Assembly (NCBI GenBank): GCA_014281115.1
Contig: JACONQ010000003.1
Coordinates: 3,348,001-3,412,000 of the forward strand
Reading direction: 5' to 3'
Source: Laburnicola sp. R22_1
Taxonomy: Eukaryota > Ascomycota > Dothideomycetes > Pleosporales > Didymosphaeriaceae
DNA length: 64,000 bases
Position 1 is the first letter of the stretch; each line of letters starts with the position of its first letter. The notes beneath the pieces are model-generated. The model saw only the letters and a list, made by a program, of their open reading frames with translations, was not told the DNA's origin and did no database searches. Below are positions 45,651 to 56,066 of this stretch, piece by piece. The position numbers and the translations under genes are program-made.

Positions 45651-48600
45651 TTATGGTTCTCCTTCTCCTCCTCCTGCTCCTCCTCCTCCTTCGGCCTCGT
45701 TTTCTTTCTCCGGGCGGAACTCGGCGAAGAGCGCGGAGAGGGTGGCGGTTTTTTGTTGCTCGGTCATTTGGGTGGGATCTAGGGATGGCGGTGGGGACAT
45801 CATGGATGGTCGGGGGAGGATTGATGAGGATGGGCGCTGGGGGCGGGGCACGTGGGGCTGGGAGGGTCCTTGTTCTGAGTAGGGGGGGAATGTTGGAGGG
45901 GTGGTGTGACTCCTGAGGTGATGAGGGGGTGGTGGCGGGTGGGGCTTGTGTAGTATTGGTGCTTGTGGGGTGTGGTGGGAGTGGCGGCGGATGGGGGGTT
46001 GGGCGTCTGGGTAGTGTGTATGGCGGCGGGGTGGTGGTGGTGGAGGTCGTGGTGGTCGTGGTGGGGATGGTGAGTAGTGCGAGTGGCGACGGGTTGGTGG
46101 GGGAGGTCGGACATGGTATGTTTGTCGGCGGATTGGTGGGGGTCGTTCGTAGTATGTTTGGGTCCGGTTGGGTGGGGGAGATCGTTCGTCGTATGTTTGT
46201 CGTCGGATTATTGGTGGGGGAGCTTGTTCATAGATTGAATTTCGCCGGTTTGGTCGTCGGACTCGTGGTGGGGAGGGAACTGGGGATGATGATCGGCTCG
46301 AGGAGCCATGTTGAGCAGCTATTGAAGTCTGACTGGGGATTCGTGGTGGGTAGTGGTTATGGGGTGGTGTGGATGTGTGATCAACATGGTTTGGTGCGTT
46401 GGGTGACGTTTTCTTTGTATGTTTGCTGTTCATTCTCGAAGTTGGGGATGGGTACGATGGCGCAGAATCGGTAGGAGAGGGAATTTCGGGTATAGGGGGG
46501 TGAGGCGGTGGCGGTGGCGGGATATAAACGGTAGGGTGTTGTGGGTATGCTCGTCTATGCTCTGTCGACGGAACATTAATAACGCTCCTGTGGTTCATGT
46601 CAGGCGTGTCTGGATAGTTCGGGGGCGGTGGTGGCGCTGGGACATGGGTTGGTCTTTGCAGTGATGATTGATGTCGAACGTGGTTGGCAAGAGATGTTCG
46701 TCGTGGAACCTGTACTCGCGGCGGTGAATACGGTGTGCGGGAGCCTTGTCGTGAGACTTGTGGTCGTGTATTGGATGCACCGAGAGACCTTTGCATACCA
46801 CTGGCATTGTACCCATCCAATAACTGATGTGGTGCATAGAGTGGCCTGGGTGTAGCCATGCTGGGTGGGATTTGCAGATCAAGAGAGGCAAGTCTCGGTG
46901 ATGCCCAACCTGGTCGAGGTGTGACTCGGACAGGAAGCTCTTGTGTACTCCAGGGCTGTGAGACGAAGTTGGGAATTTGATAGTTGTTGGCCCATTCATC
47001 AGAGTGTCTATCCCTCCTGCCAGAATCAAGGTGTGGATAAAGCCTTGCAATGGTGTCCTCGATATCGTCAGTATAATTCTGACGCTGCAGAGATATGTCG
47101 ACTGGCCGAGATAGGTTATTGGTGTGTTCCCGATGACTATTTGTTCGTCTTATGCCTCTAATGTAATCATCCACTTCATGTTCCTGATTACGCCGGTGGT
47201 GTCTTGAAGGCCAGACGACATATTCCGGACCTGGATATGGATAATGGGCTCTATAATTCTTTCCGTATAAAATCTCATCAATGTCGTCCTGCTCTTCCTC
47301 TCCTTTCTCATCAGAGTCTTCCTCCTCTTCATGTTCATCAAACTCATCATCAGCGTCATCATATAATGGTCCTGGACGTCTCCTTCTCTGTCTTTCTCCG
47401 ACATGAATATGTGAGCGCATTCTGTTCTTCGCAGCATTCTTGGCGGCCAAGTGTGCCCGTGGTGAAACATCTCGAGCTCTACCAGGTCTTGGCCGAGTTT
47501 GACCTCTTGAAAAACTACTAGTATCGCTATCACTGCTAGGTACAAGTGCGGAACTGACTGATGGTCGCGGATACTTTCTGTCTTTTCCTGAAGTATGTAT
47601 ATGTATGTGGACATTGTTTGGCTCGGGTGAATTTTTCTTGCGACCTGAGTTCGTAGATTTGGGGCCTAGTGACGAGGATGATGAGGAATTTTGCGATGGA
47701 GGGTCTTGTTTTTGTCGTGACTTTCTTCGTGACTTTCCTTTCTCTGCCGATAAAGAATTTAGGAGCTGGTTCGTGGTGTGAACGCGCTGGGGTGAGAAAG
47801 GTCCTGCAGCTGCTCTTGCTGGATGTCCATGAGCATGCTGTGGGGTTGTCAGAGGCGGAGGTGGTCCTCGTGGTGGAGGTGGTGGGGGCACGGTATTTGC
47901 TGGCTGCACATAGATCGGATGATGCTCATCTGCGTTCGCCCCTGCTTGAGGTTGCAATGATGCTCGGCGGCTCGGCCGGTGGAAGTGTTGACCTTGAAAA
48001 ACAGGAACCGCTTGGCGTTGTCCCCGCCGTTGTTGCGACACATTCGAATCCTTATATCGGCTATTTTGAAAAAAGGAGCGACTTGATCTGCAAAGAACGC
48101 AAGGGCAAGAAGGCCCATGCGGTGGCATAACCTCAGTTTTCAAGACAATTGTCATGCCAATTGTAAGTGGCTTTCGCCAGATGAATGGTCCGCGTTTCTC
48201 CTTCTCAAATTGGAGTCCGGCCATTGCCCATGTCAGTCTGGCGTCGTAACTTCTTAGAACTAAGTTTTGTTCTGCAAGAAGCCCATCGATTGCTCTCCTT
48301 TGTCTTCTGGATTCGATTCTGTTGTATCTCTGTAGTACCTTTGAGTCTCGATTTCGTTTGCGTTTGAGAAGCTCCTGATAAAGCTGCTCGGATGATACAT
48401 GGATCAATTCAGTATTGTAATATTTCCAGGATCCTTTCGTGCTATTTGTCACAGTATCTGGGGTGCGCATGGACCAACATACGTATGTCGGGGTAAGCGA
48501 GAGCATCCCTACATCTCCTAAGCTTTCATCTTGATTGCTTGAGGGCAAAATTTGGTCTGCACTTGTATGATTCGGCTGTGGTTGATTGTTTCGAGCAAAC

Positions 48601-49741
48601 GGGTTCACTATATGAGATGGGTGAGGATTTGGAAATGATTCCGCTCCAATGCCTGGTATGTAAGGATGACCTGTTTCATCTGTTCTAGTTGTTCCCGGTA
48701 GCGGATTAGGTTCTGGATATGGCGGTGGTGGTATGGTCCTTGTTGAATTAAATGGCGCATCTGCATTAGGTCGTTGGATCCGGCCTCCTGGAGGGCGACG
48801 CCTACGTCTATGGCTATTCTGGTAAGAGTTATTCGGGACGTGAGGTGTTGATGAATCATGATGATGTAACCCACTTTCATGCATCCCGGCTCCAAATGAT
48901 CGATCGTGCTGAGTTGCATTGCCGTGGGAAGCGTATGGGTTCGGTGCATTGAACTCTGGGTTATGAATAGGGGTATTTTCCGGACCGCAGTATCGCATTC
49001 TCTGAAAACGCATTTTCCCTTCTTCTACTGAGTTTTTCAACGACAGAATGTTGGCGGAGGTTTCTTTGGGCACACTAGAATTCTGTGAGTATCAAGATTG
49101 GAAGCGCACTACTATATGCTCCCACGTACCTTTCCGCTTTCTCGAATTCTATACTCATCTGGAAGCATAATAGTGACATGTACAATTCTTCTTTACGAAA
49201 TGTGACTTCGTTGACCATGAGATCAAGTTCGTATTGAAAATCAGTAGGGTCATCTGTGGCAGAGTCAAACTTCGCTACCTTCGCACTGTATGAACGGAAC
49301 ATTTGCTGGCAATCGGTAACCTGTATCTGGAATTTCTCAACAGCTTTCGAAATATTTTCCTTTTTCGATGGCACGGTTTTTAGGAACTGTGAAATTTGGT
49401 TGAAAATCGACGAAGTCTGCTCGATCGTAGCCGTTACTTCTCTGATGCGTTTTCTGCAGTCGCGAACTTGAGATTCATAAGGGTTCAGTTTCGAAGCATT
49501 CTGGTTCATTCGGTCCACGACTTCCGCAGCGAGTGTTATAGTGTTATGGATTTGTCCTGAGCGGACGTGAGCCATCGATGATAACATCGCTGAGGTGATG
49601 TTTCTCACCAACGAAGGTATTTTGACCCACAACATGTCCAGCTTGTGCGCCGGCATTCGCATTGTTGGTGAAAGCTGTATCGCCAGCCACGTGTTGTTGA
49701 TTTCCAAGAGAAGGCGGAGCATCAGGCTCTCCGCCTGCCAT
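45651..49741 (-). CDS. Fungal-specific protein: prion-like N-terminus, helical domain, Pro-rich tail
   Basis: Three exons in phase: 49,741-49,609, 49,556-49,130 and 49,074-45,651, giving 1,327 residues. Both introns (52 and 55 bases) have GTGAGA/GTACGT donors and CTCAC-type branch sites. Residues 14-49 are Gly/Asn/Gln-rich (HVAGDTAFTNNANAG, AQAGHVVGQNTFVG). Residues 50-210 are predicted helical and charged (KRIREVTATIEQTSSIFNQI), resembling the N-terminal helical regions of fungal STAND/NLR-neighbour proteins, but I cannot name the family. A conserved-looking block follows (PTYVCWSMRTPDTVTN, RRAIDGLLAEQNLVLRSYDA). The last 700 residues are Pro/Arg/His/Tyr-rich, with imperfect RRQTYxERPPP-type repeats. 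It is divergent from the alpha/beta hydrolase gene at 50,443, whose tail shares the N-terminal motif. Function is unknown; intron calls are inferred from splice signals only. Confidence 0.7.
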
Positions 49742-50442
49742 CTGAACAGCATATCACGTAGCCGTAGAAGCTTGACGAATGTTCGTCAGTGGAAAAACTG
49801 CGCAATGCATCCGTGTCTGAAAACGCGATGGCTTGTAAGCAATGCTCATATCGTTACATATCGATCATTTGCCGCATTACTGGCTGGCTATTGGAGTCTC
49901 GAGGGCTGTCATCGTATGCTGAGGGCATCAGGCTGAAATATTGATCAGGGAGATCATCGCTAGCCCCTGTCATTTCTAGCGAATACCTAAGATAAGCTCA
50001 CCGGATTTGCTGCATCGGCACGTACATCGGCGCTAAGGCACATAAGCTGCTTGGAGGGGTTCAGCCTGCGGCAGCATGGTTTGCCAATATTGTCAGCGGA
50101 GTCGTTGCATGTTCCGGTATCCGCATGAACACTATTGGCACGCATCGCTACCAAGATCCCACCCTCAGCTGCAATACGAGAATTCAAGCCCCAGCAGCTA
50201 CAACGACCAATCTCCGATCTTGATTTGGCCAGCCCACCCGCCTGTAAAATGCGATCAAACTTGAGAGATGCATTTGCACCATCACAAGAGAAGTAAGGTA
50301 ATCCGGATTTTCAGCTGACTTCCATAAACGATTTTTGATGCAGCACTAGCTTAAAAATCAAATAAACACAATCTTTAAACCACATATATTCCGTTATGTG
50401 TTGTTCTGGGAGTCAAGCGCTCTGAATTTCCACCGACACAAA
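49742..50442. promoter_or_regulatory. Shared divergent promoter region (701 bases)
   Basis: It lies between the start codons of the minus-strand gene at 49,741 and the hydrolase at 50,443, so it must contain both promoters. No TATA box or known operator stands out. A minus frame of 66 codons at 49,987-50,187 has no recognisable content. Confidence 0.5.
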
Positions 50443-51770
50443 ATGGCGCAAAACGAAAGCGTAGGGCTTCTGTCTCTCTGGGAACCAAAGAACTCTGCTG
50501 AAGCTAACGTAGAGTAAGTAAATTGGCAGAGTTATGAGCGCTTTCTTGTCCCCGACCTATACGGGTCTCTCACCAGCTGGTGATGCTGCCTCTTCATTGG
50601 CTGATCATTGTCTAGCATCGTCTTCATTCATGGTCTGAATGGTGATCGCAAAGCCACCTGGACTTTCGAGAAGTCCAACGAGTTCCCCTTGTCATTCTGG
50701 CCGGTCGAATTACTTCCAGAGAAGTGTCCTACCGCTAGAATCCTTACCTTTGGATACAATGCGAACTTTGTGCACTTCTATTTCTCGAAGAAGAACGTGC
50801 CTATCGGGACGACAATTGATGATCATTCGTCTCTGCTCCTCCAAGAACTTGCAAACCTTCGCTCAAAGACCGAAACGGTACGACACTCTACTCTCACCAC
50901 GAGCCAGTGAGCTGATCTATATTTAGACCGAGCGTCCCATAATCTTTGTCGCACACAGTCTCGGCGGACTGGTCTGCGCGAACGCCCTGTCCCGCACCCA
51001 TGCTGCAGACGAGGCCAGCAAATCTCTTGCCAAGCATACATACGGAACTGTGTTCCTGGGAACTCCTTTCGAGGGCTCTACCAAGTCGAAGCCGGGCTTG
51101 ACCGCCTTGAATATCCTGTCCTGGCTTGGGCAGAAAACGAACAAGGAAGAAATTGAAAAACTGGACAAACAGTCCGAGAAGCTTGCAGAGGTCAGGCAGG
51201 CCTTTCTCAAGTTTTTGAAGGAAAGAGATCTTGGCAACTTACCTGGCAACGTACCTGTCAACGTCGCTTGCTTCTTCGAAAGCAGCCCAACTTTCGTGTA
51301 CGATAAGAAGAAGCTCAAACTTATCGAAATCGGTGTCATTGTGGACCGGGAGTCGGCGATGCTTCCAGGCTTCGACCCGGTACCGATTTCAGCAAATCAT
51401 TCTGGGCTCTGCAAGTTTGCTGGGCCGTGGGAGAGTGGCTTCCAAAGTGTGTCTCTGCTTCTGGCACGATGGATCAAGCATCTTGGGGCCGACAACCGGT
51501 CTTCCGAACCAAATGTGGGTACTTCCATATCGTTGTCGCACATGCATTAACCACGACACAGAGTATCCACGTATCAGGAGAGGTGAAGTACGAGAACAGC
51601 CACAATTACGGCGGGCTGCAAACTGGCCATAATGTTACTACAAAGGAAAACGGCATTGTCAATACCGGTTCGACTGGTAGCCCTGTAAGAGTCATCTGCA
51701 CTTATGCCCTGCGTGGACACTACACTAACATTAATAGACCTTCAACTTCGGCACAAATCCTGGCCAGTGA
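50443..51770 (+). CDS. Alpha/beta hydrolase (SERAC1/SesB-type lipase-like) with Gly/Asn-rich tail
   Basis: Five exons in phase: 50,443-50,513, 50,616-50,877, 50,927-51,514, 51,562-51,684 and 51,738-51,770, giving 358 residues. Joining exons 1 and 2 restores the family start DIVFIHGLNGDRKATW (oxyanion HG). Exon 3 holds the nucleophile elbow FVAHSLGG, with Ser of GxSxG, and YGTVFLGTPFEGS. A late catalytic His could be HSGLCKFAG near residue 290. Such domains act as lipases or esterases, and in fungi they also appear as SesB-type effectors next to NLR genes. The last two small exons encode a tail unlike a hydrolase (about residues 308-358: HVSGEVKYENSHNYGG, LQTGHNV, IVNTGSTGSPTFNFG). It is rich in Gly/Asn/Thr and matches the N-terminus of the divergent neighbour. 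The substrate is unknown. Confidence 0.85.
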
Positions 51771-52190
51771 GATGAACGGCTGGGAAAGGTGTTTCAAAGC
51801 CTTGTGAAGTCTAGGAATGTTTATTGTGGACTTCATAGCCTCTCTTTTGTCGGTACGAATTTCTGATAACAGAATGATGAATCGCATAGGCGAAAATCCG
51901 ATGTGGCACAGACCTTTGATTTGAATGCAATTAGCTTCATTCAGATACAGTTTAGCGCATCCGATCTCTGCATTAAGTGAGAACTCATAGAGCTCGCCTT
52001 CCTGCTTTGGAGCACATGCCATTGTATCCGGTTTCTGACAACAGTAGTGTGCCAGTATTCTTTCATAAACTGATTGTATGTGTTCACTCGCGGCGTAAAT
52101 AGTAGATGTTCTCTTTTCTTATTCTTCGATTAGGTAGGAACCCACTATCTATTCCCACAGACCCAGGAATTCAAGTTCCCCTCTGACTGC
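51771..52190. other. Spacer with one weak minus-strand frame
   Basis: A 100-codon frame on the minus strand (52,022-51,720) overlaps the last hydrolase exon. It has no domain I recognise and no clear splice link to the 2EXR gene upstream, so it is not called as a gene. Confidence 0.4.
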
Positions 52191-52528
52191 TCATACGTCA
52201 CCCATGTGTTTCTTGACGTAGAATAACATCTGAACTTTTTTTTGAATTTCCTCATAGAGCCACATGTTATCCACTAAATCGTCCATGACCCATCCAGGTT
52301 CGCCGATGGCATACTTGTATATCTTCAATCGGAGCTCGGTGGGGAGCCGCAAGAAGCGCGATTCTTGCTGGTTGCGCTGCTCACTATTGAAGTCAGTGAC
52401 TGCACTCTCTAATTATGGCGCATGGCATACGCCGTGCGCCAAGAATATACTCACAGGATCGCGCAAACAGCTTCTCGCTCTTTGCCGGGGTCTGGCGCTG
52501 GCGGATCGGGAGCAGCGGGGAGTTCCAT
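52191..52528 (-). CDS. Short 2EXR/F-box-like protein, probably truncated
   Basis: Two exons in phase, 52,528-52,455 and 52,383-52,191, joined over a 71-base intron (GTGAGT...CAATAG, ACTGAC branch site), give 88 residues. The N-terminus is acidic and Pro-rich (MELPAAPDPPAPDPGKERE). The centre is the 2EXR/F-box-like signature RNQQESRFLRLPTELRLKIY, normally followed by 150-250 more residues of ligand-independent helical/LRR-like sequence. Here the frame ends after only about 43 more residues, and downstream DNA shows no clear continuation. It is probably a truncated paralogue of the gene at 53,174. The molecular role of the family is poorly known. Confidence 0.6.
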
Positions 52529-53173
52529 GGTGGCCGCGCTTCAACTCTACGTACGCAGTTGATCGTGGGCAGTTGATTGTCGAGTGGGATGTTGAGGGAG
52601 AGAGACAAGCAGGAGAAGCGGGGTAAGAGGTTAAGTACTCGAGGTGGTGGGTGCGTTTGCGCTTTGGGTTAGCTGCAAACGCTCTTCATTCACCGTGCAC
52701 GTGGGAAACTCTTTGGGATCTTACTTGCAATGGAATTGAGCTACTGACGTCATCGGGGGACTAATTTCCTTTTTCTATTACCTTTCTTATTGATTAAGTG
52801 ATTCCCCGAGGTAACATAAACTTGCATTGGCACTAAAACTATCTGTCCTTGGTCGCTCCTGTGCTCGGCCAAAACAAGTAGCTGTAAAAAACTGTACAAG
52901 AACTATTGAAATGAATTCTGGAAATGGTATCCACCTCAATAAGTAACTCAACCACTGTGCGAAAACGTCATATAAATTTTCCGTCGTCAAATCATCACTT
53001 CTCTGCACTTTATCGCCCAGAAAAAAAACTCCGGCCCCGCCCTATACGGGTCTCTCACCAGCTGGTAATTCTGCCTCTGCACTTCTATCTCATGATCCAT
53101 CCATCTGTATCATCTGTACCACAATTAGTCATACGCCACTAAGTGAGACATTCAAGCCAGCAAAAGACCTACA
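52529..53173. other. Spacer with a copy of hydrolase intron-1 sequence
   Basis: At about 53,034-53,085 there is a block (CCTATACGGGTCTCTCACCA, then GCTGGTAATTCTGCC) nearly identical to 50,549-50,600 inside the first intron of the hydrolase gene. The rest shows no gene. Confidence 0.6.
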
Positions 53174-53930
53174 TCAGTCCCGGCTATACCACAACGCTCC
53201 CGACCTCCAGTATACCGACATCGTAACTCCCACACCAGTATTCCCAGCTTGAACATCCTTTAACATCTTTTCGGCAATATTGCATTCGTTCATATCGAGT
53301 TCACGGGCACTATTATTTATGGCCGCACGTCCTTGATCACTCCCCGTGGTGATTTCCAAGTGGATGCGCTTTAGAGCCGGAAGCCTTAGACTCCCACATC
53401 TGAGGCATGGATCGTTCTCAATACCACGGTTCATTCGGGTGATTACGCCAAGTCTGACCGAGGTGATAGCTTCCCTGCGGCCAGGCACCTCATCAAGCAG
53501 GACCAGCAGTCGAGGCTTCAAGAATGCCCAACTGTCGTTAACGAAAGTGTTGAGCTGGAATGGCAGAAGGCTGGTTTCGGCATGTAGCTGGCGACATACA
53601 CGCAACAGAGCAAGTCCGTTTTCGATCCTTGGGTGTATGAGGCTCCATGGATGGGGGAGAATACATGGACTTGCTGACAGGACGGGTGGTCCTGTTTCGT
53701 GGATGTGCATGAGATACCAAGTGTTTCCACCCAGGGCATAGCCGTAGATCGTAATCCTCAACTCGGGCGGCAATCGGAGAAGCGGAGAGTTCTGTTGATT
53801 CCGTTGAGTGCTTCGGAATATTAGCAGGCTTTTTTGGCGCATACTAAGCATGCAAATTGTCAGTGGCTTACATTAGGTCGAGCTGGGCCGCCGAATCTCC
53901 CTTGAGTGTGGTAGGCTTTTTAACCGGCAT
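53174..53930 (-). CDS. 2EXR/F-box-like protein
   Basis: Two exons in phase, 53,930-53,872 and 53,810-53,174, give 231 residues. The 61-base intron (GTAAGC...CCGAAG) has a TGCTAAT branch site. A nearer AG would give a 28-base intron, so I rejected it. The spliced product starts MPVKKPTTLKGDSAAQLDLI and then carries the family signature TQRNQQNSPLLRLPPELRIT and YGYALGG. A typical middle follows (LALLRVCRQLHAETSLLPF) with the NTFVNDSWAF strand, then the IHLEITTGSD C-terminal part. Length is normal for the family. It lies in tandem with the shorter relative at 52,191-52,528. Such genes are abundant in Dothideomycetes and mostly uncharacterised. Confidence 0.75.
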
Positions 53931-54237
53931 TTTCGTGTGCGTGCTCAGGTTCCGCAGATTAGTCTCGCGTTTGTGAGGTGATTGTCGGTGCAGGTGAAGT
54001 GTAGGTATTGTGTGAAATGTGTGAGCTGGCGCCTTTCAATGCGAAAATCCTAGAGGGCATTAGTGGGATAGACTAGCGGCTTCTCACACTGGTGCACACT
54101 AGTGCAAATCCTTCACTTGCCGGTGAGGAGACCCGTACATGACGCGAACTAAATTTTTTCTTGGTCGGGGCGCGATGATTAACACTTCAAAAATGTACCT
54201 GCTTCTTCAATAATCAATGTCTCAGGCAGGGCTTCCA
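53931..54237. other. Promoter-side spacer
   Basis: It is upstream of the minus-strand 2EXR gene. A partial inverted match to the hydrolase intron-1 block (GTGAGGAGACCCGTACAT) lies at 54,123-54,140. No gene is seen. Confidence 0.45.
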
Positions 54238-54592
54238 CCGTAGCGTAGTACGCTACAGTTGCCCTATCGCCCTACGCTACAGTTTATATAGGCGTTACGT
54301 ATATATAGAAGCCTCTAAAAATAATAAATTATAGTTTGTAACTATAGTATAGTTATAGTAACCTATATACTATATATAGACGTTATATAACTTGCATATA
54401 TAATTAGGTTATATAACTAGATCCTCCTATATAGGGGGGAGAGAAGTCCTCTAAGGGGGGCTACTATAGAGCTGTACTATAGGGTAAAATACGTATAATT
54501 ACAGCTACGCTACAGTCTAGAGGGTAGCTACGTTCTTACGCCTTATGGGCTATACTACGGGCTGTACTACGGCCCGTACTACGATACGTTGG
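54238..54592. mobile_element. Candidate MITE-like element, AT-rich, inverted CGTAGTACG termini
   Basis: GTAGCGTAGTACG at about 54,241 is mirrored by CGTACTACGATAC ending at about 54,588. Between them lies AT-rich DNA (TATATAGGCGTTACGTATA and similar) with further GTAGCGTAG and ACTACGG blocks. It is an isolated AT-rich patch in GC-balanced DNA. A target duplication is not clear. Confidence 0.45.
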
Positions 54593-54890
54593 AAGCGCTG
54601 GTCTCAGGTACCAAGTGACGTGTTGTGTTACACTCTTCCCACCTTAAGGCTGACGCCGAAGCCGGTGCAAAGCCACACTTCAATAACACACCAAAAACAA
54701 ACAAGTGGAATCTTGATCATTCGATTGAACAGTCAGAGTTAGGAATGGCGCAAGGCATAACCTTCCTCGAATCATCTTGTGGCGCTTGATAACTGGATAG
54801 CAAACCACAGTTCCTCACCTCCTTCCCATAGCGGCATACTATAATATCGGTCATCGCACGATAACGGCTTTTCCTGTCTCTCAGGAAAAG

Positions 54891-55562
54891 ATGTATAAAT
54901 CCCCCTACTTCCAGTACAAGCCCCTACTCTCCCAGCGGTGCAGCCTCAGCACATACCCAATCTACAACCCCTATACCAGTCTTCACCAAGAAACTCCCCT
55001 CCTCACCCCACTCCTCCTCCCCCTCACACACGCCGCCATCCAAGGCCTCGAAATCTCGCACTACCAAAACTCGCCCAACCTCACCGAAGCCCACAGCATG
55101 GGCCTCAGATTCATCTACCCCAAATTCCCCACACACTACACCTCCGCAACAGCCACCTCCTTCCTCCTCGGCAGCTACCACGTCGCCCGCCTCGACCCCT
55201 CCTCGGGGCGCACCCAAGCGCGCTTCTTGCTCGCCAATGGCGGCGGGTGGACCCCAAATAACCAGACGCTGCCGGGTCTTCTCTCCATCGGGCTCGACGA
55301 AGACTGTGATGGGAAGAGCGCGGCGCAGGTGAATGAGTGGATTGGGGGGTTTGTGGACGAGTACGAGGGGGCTACGACGCGGGCGCCGCTGATTGCGACG
55401 ACGAATGAGTGGTGGGTGCCGTGTTCAAGGAATACGGGCATGTTTAGTGGGAAGAGTGGGTTGATGGTGGTGAATTGGGGGGAGAGCGTAGGCATGATTC
55501 CGGGGGGGTGGCAGTTTGCTACTATTTGGCAGTATAGGAGGGGTGGGGCTTGGGGGGAATAG
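54891..55562 (+). CDS. GH25 lysozyme-like protein, catalytic residues apparently lost
   Basis: The single frame from ATG 54,891 has 223 residues. From about residue 50 it matches fungal GH25 muramidases: IQGLEISHYQ, then HYTSATATSFLLGSYHVA, FLLANGGGWTPNNQTLPG, GKSAAQVNEWIGGFVDEYEG, APLIATTNEWW and PGGWQFATIWQYRRGG. Active enzymes start the domain with FDIS and carry a central DxE pair. Here the first Asp is Glu (LEIS), the DxE site reads LDEDCDG, and the usual KATEGT segment after the second strand seems deleted. A hydrophobic LLTPLLLPLTHAA just before the domain looks like a signal peptide, but it has no Met in front and is preceded by about 30 unusual residues. It may be a pseudogene or a non-enzymatic homologue. 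Confidence 0.65.
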   Translation: MYKSPYFQYKPLLSQRCSLSTYPIYNPYTSLHQETPLLTPLLLPLTHAAIQGLEISHYQNSPNLTEAHSMGLRFIYPKFPTHYTSATATSFLLGSYHVARLDPSSGRTQARFLLANGGGWTPNNQTLPGLLSIGLDEDCDGKSAAQVNEWIGGFVDEYEGATTRAPLIATTNEWWVPCSRNTGMFSGKSGLMVVNWGESVGMIPGGWQFATIWQYRRGGAWGE

Positions 55563-56066
55563 TGATCTTTTAAGATATGGAGGCTTTGATGAGGTTGGTG
55601 AATGGGCGAGGAGAAGGAGGGGTGGAGGCAAGGGGGTTTTGAGGGGTGAGTTGTGAGGGGACGGTCTTTGTTGATAGTGTACTGCGTTTATGGACAAGGT
55701 TTATTAGGAGAATTTCATCAATGATCTTATAAGTAACCCAATATCTTGCCTGATCTCACAAAATGAAAGTCGGAGAGACTGCATAGCAAAGTTAGTGGGC
55801 GCCATCCGGTATGACTTGATCACCCTCGTCTCCATCTGTGTTTAGAGCGAAATTGTGGATATTCTGGTGGCGACTTCCGCTCGAACTTTTCTCGCACTGA
55901 CGCCACCGCGCATCATCCATCATCGTGTGCCGTCCGTGGCACAGTGCACGTTCGTGTCTTAAAATTGCCCGCTCTCAACAAGGGCGTTCCGGACCGGCGA
56001 TGCCCCTTGTGCGACGACTCCAGCGTTGGTCTACTAGGACGCAATTGCGTTGCACCAAATCAGTCT
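55563..56066. other. Convergent 3' spacer
   Basis: The region between the GH25-like gene and the MFS gene, which converge. Frames here are short and C/P-rich on one strand only because they mirror the MFS tail. No gene is seen. Confidence 0.5.

Noticed and set aside
45800..46474. Long plus-strand frames rich in Gly and Val opposite the Pro-rich tail
   Set aside because: They are the reverse complement of CCN-rich coding DNA. The minus frame is continuous for 1,140 codons.
51720..52022. A 100-codon minus-strand frame between the hydrolase and the short 2EXR gene
   Set aside because: It overlaps the last hydrolase exon, has no domain, and no splice path to the upstream 2EXR exons was found in register.
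53844..53871. A 28-base intron in the 2EXR gene using the nearest AG
   Set aside because: Too short for fungal splicing. The 61-base alternative has a TGCTAAT branch site and restores the family N-terminus.
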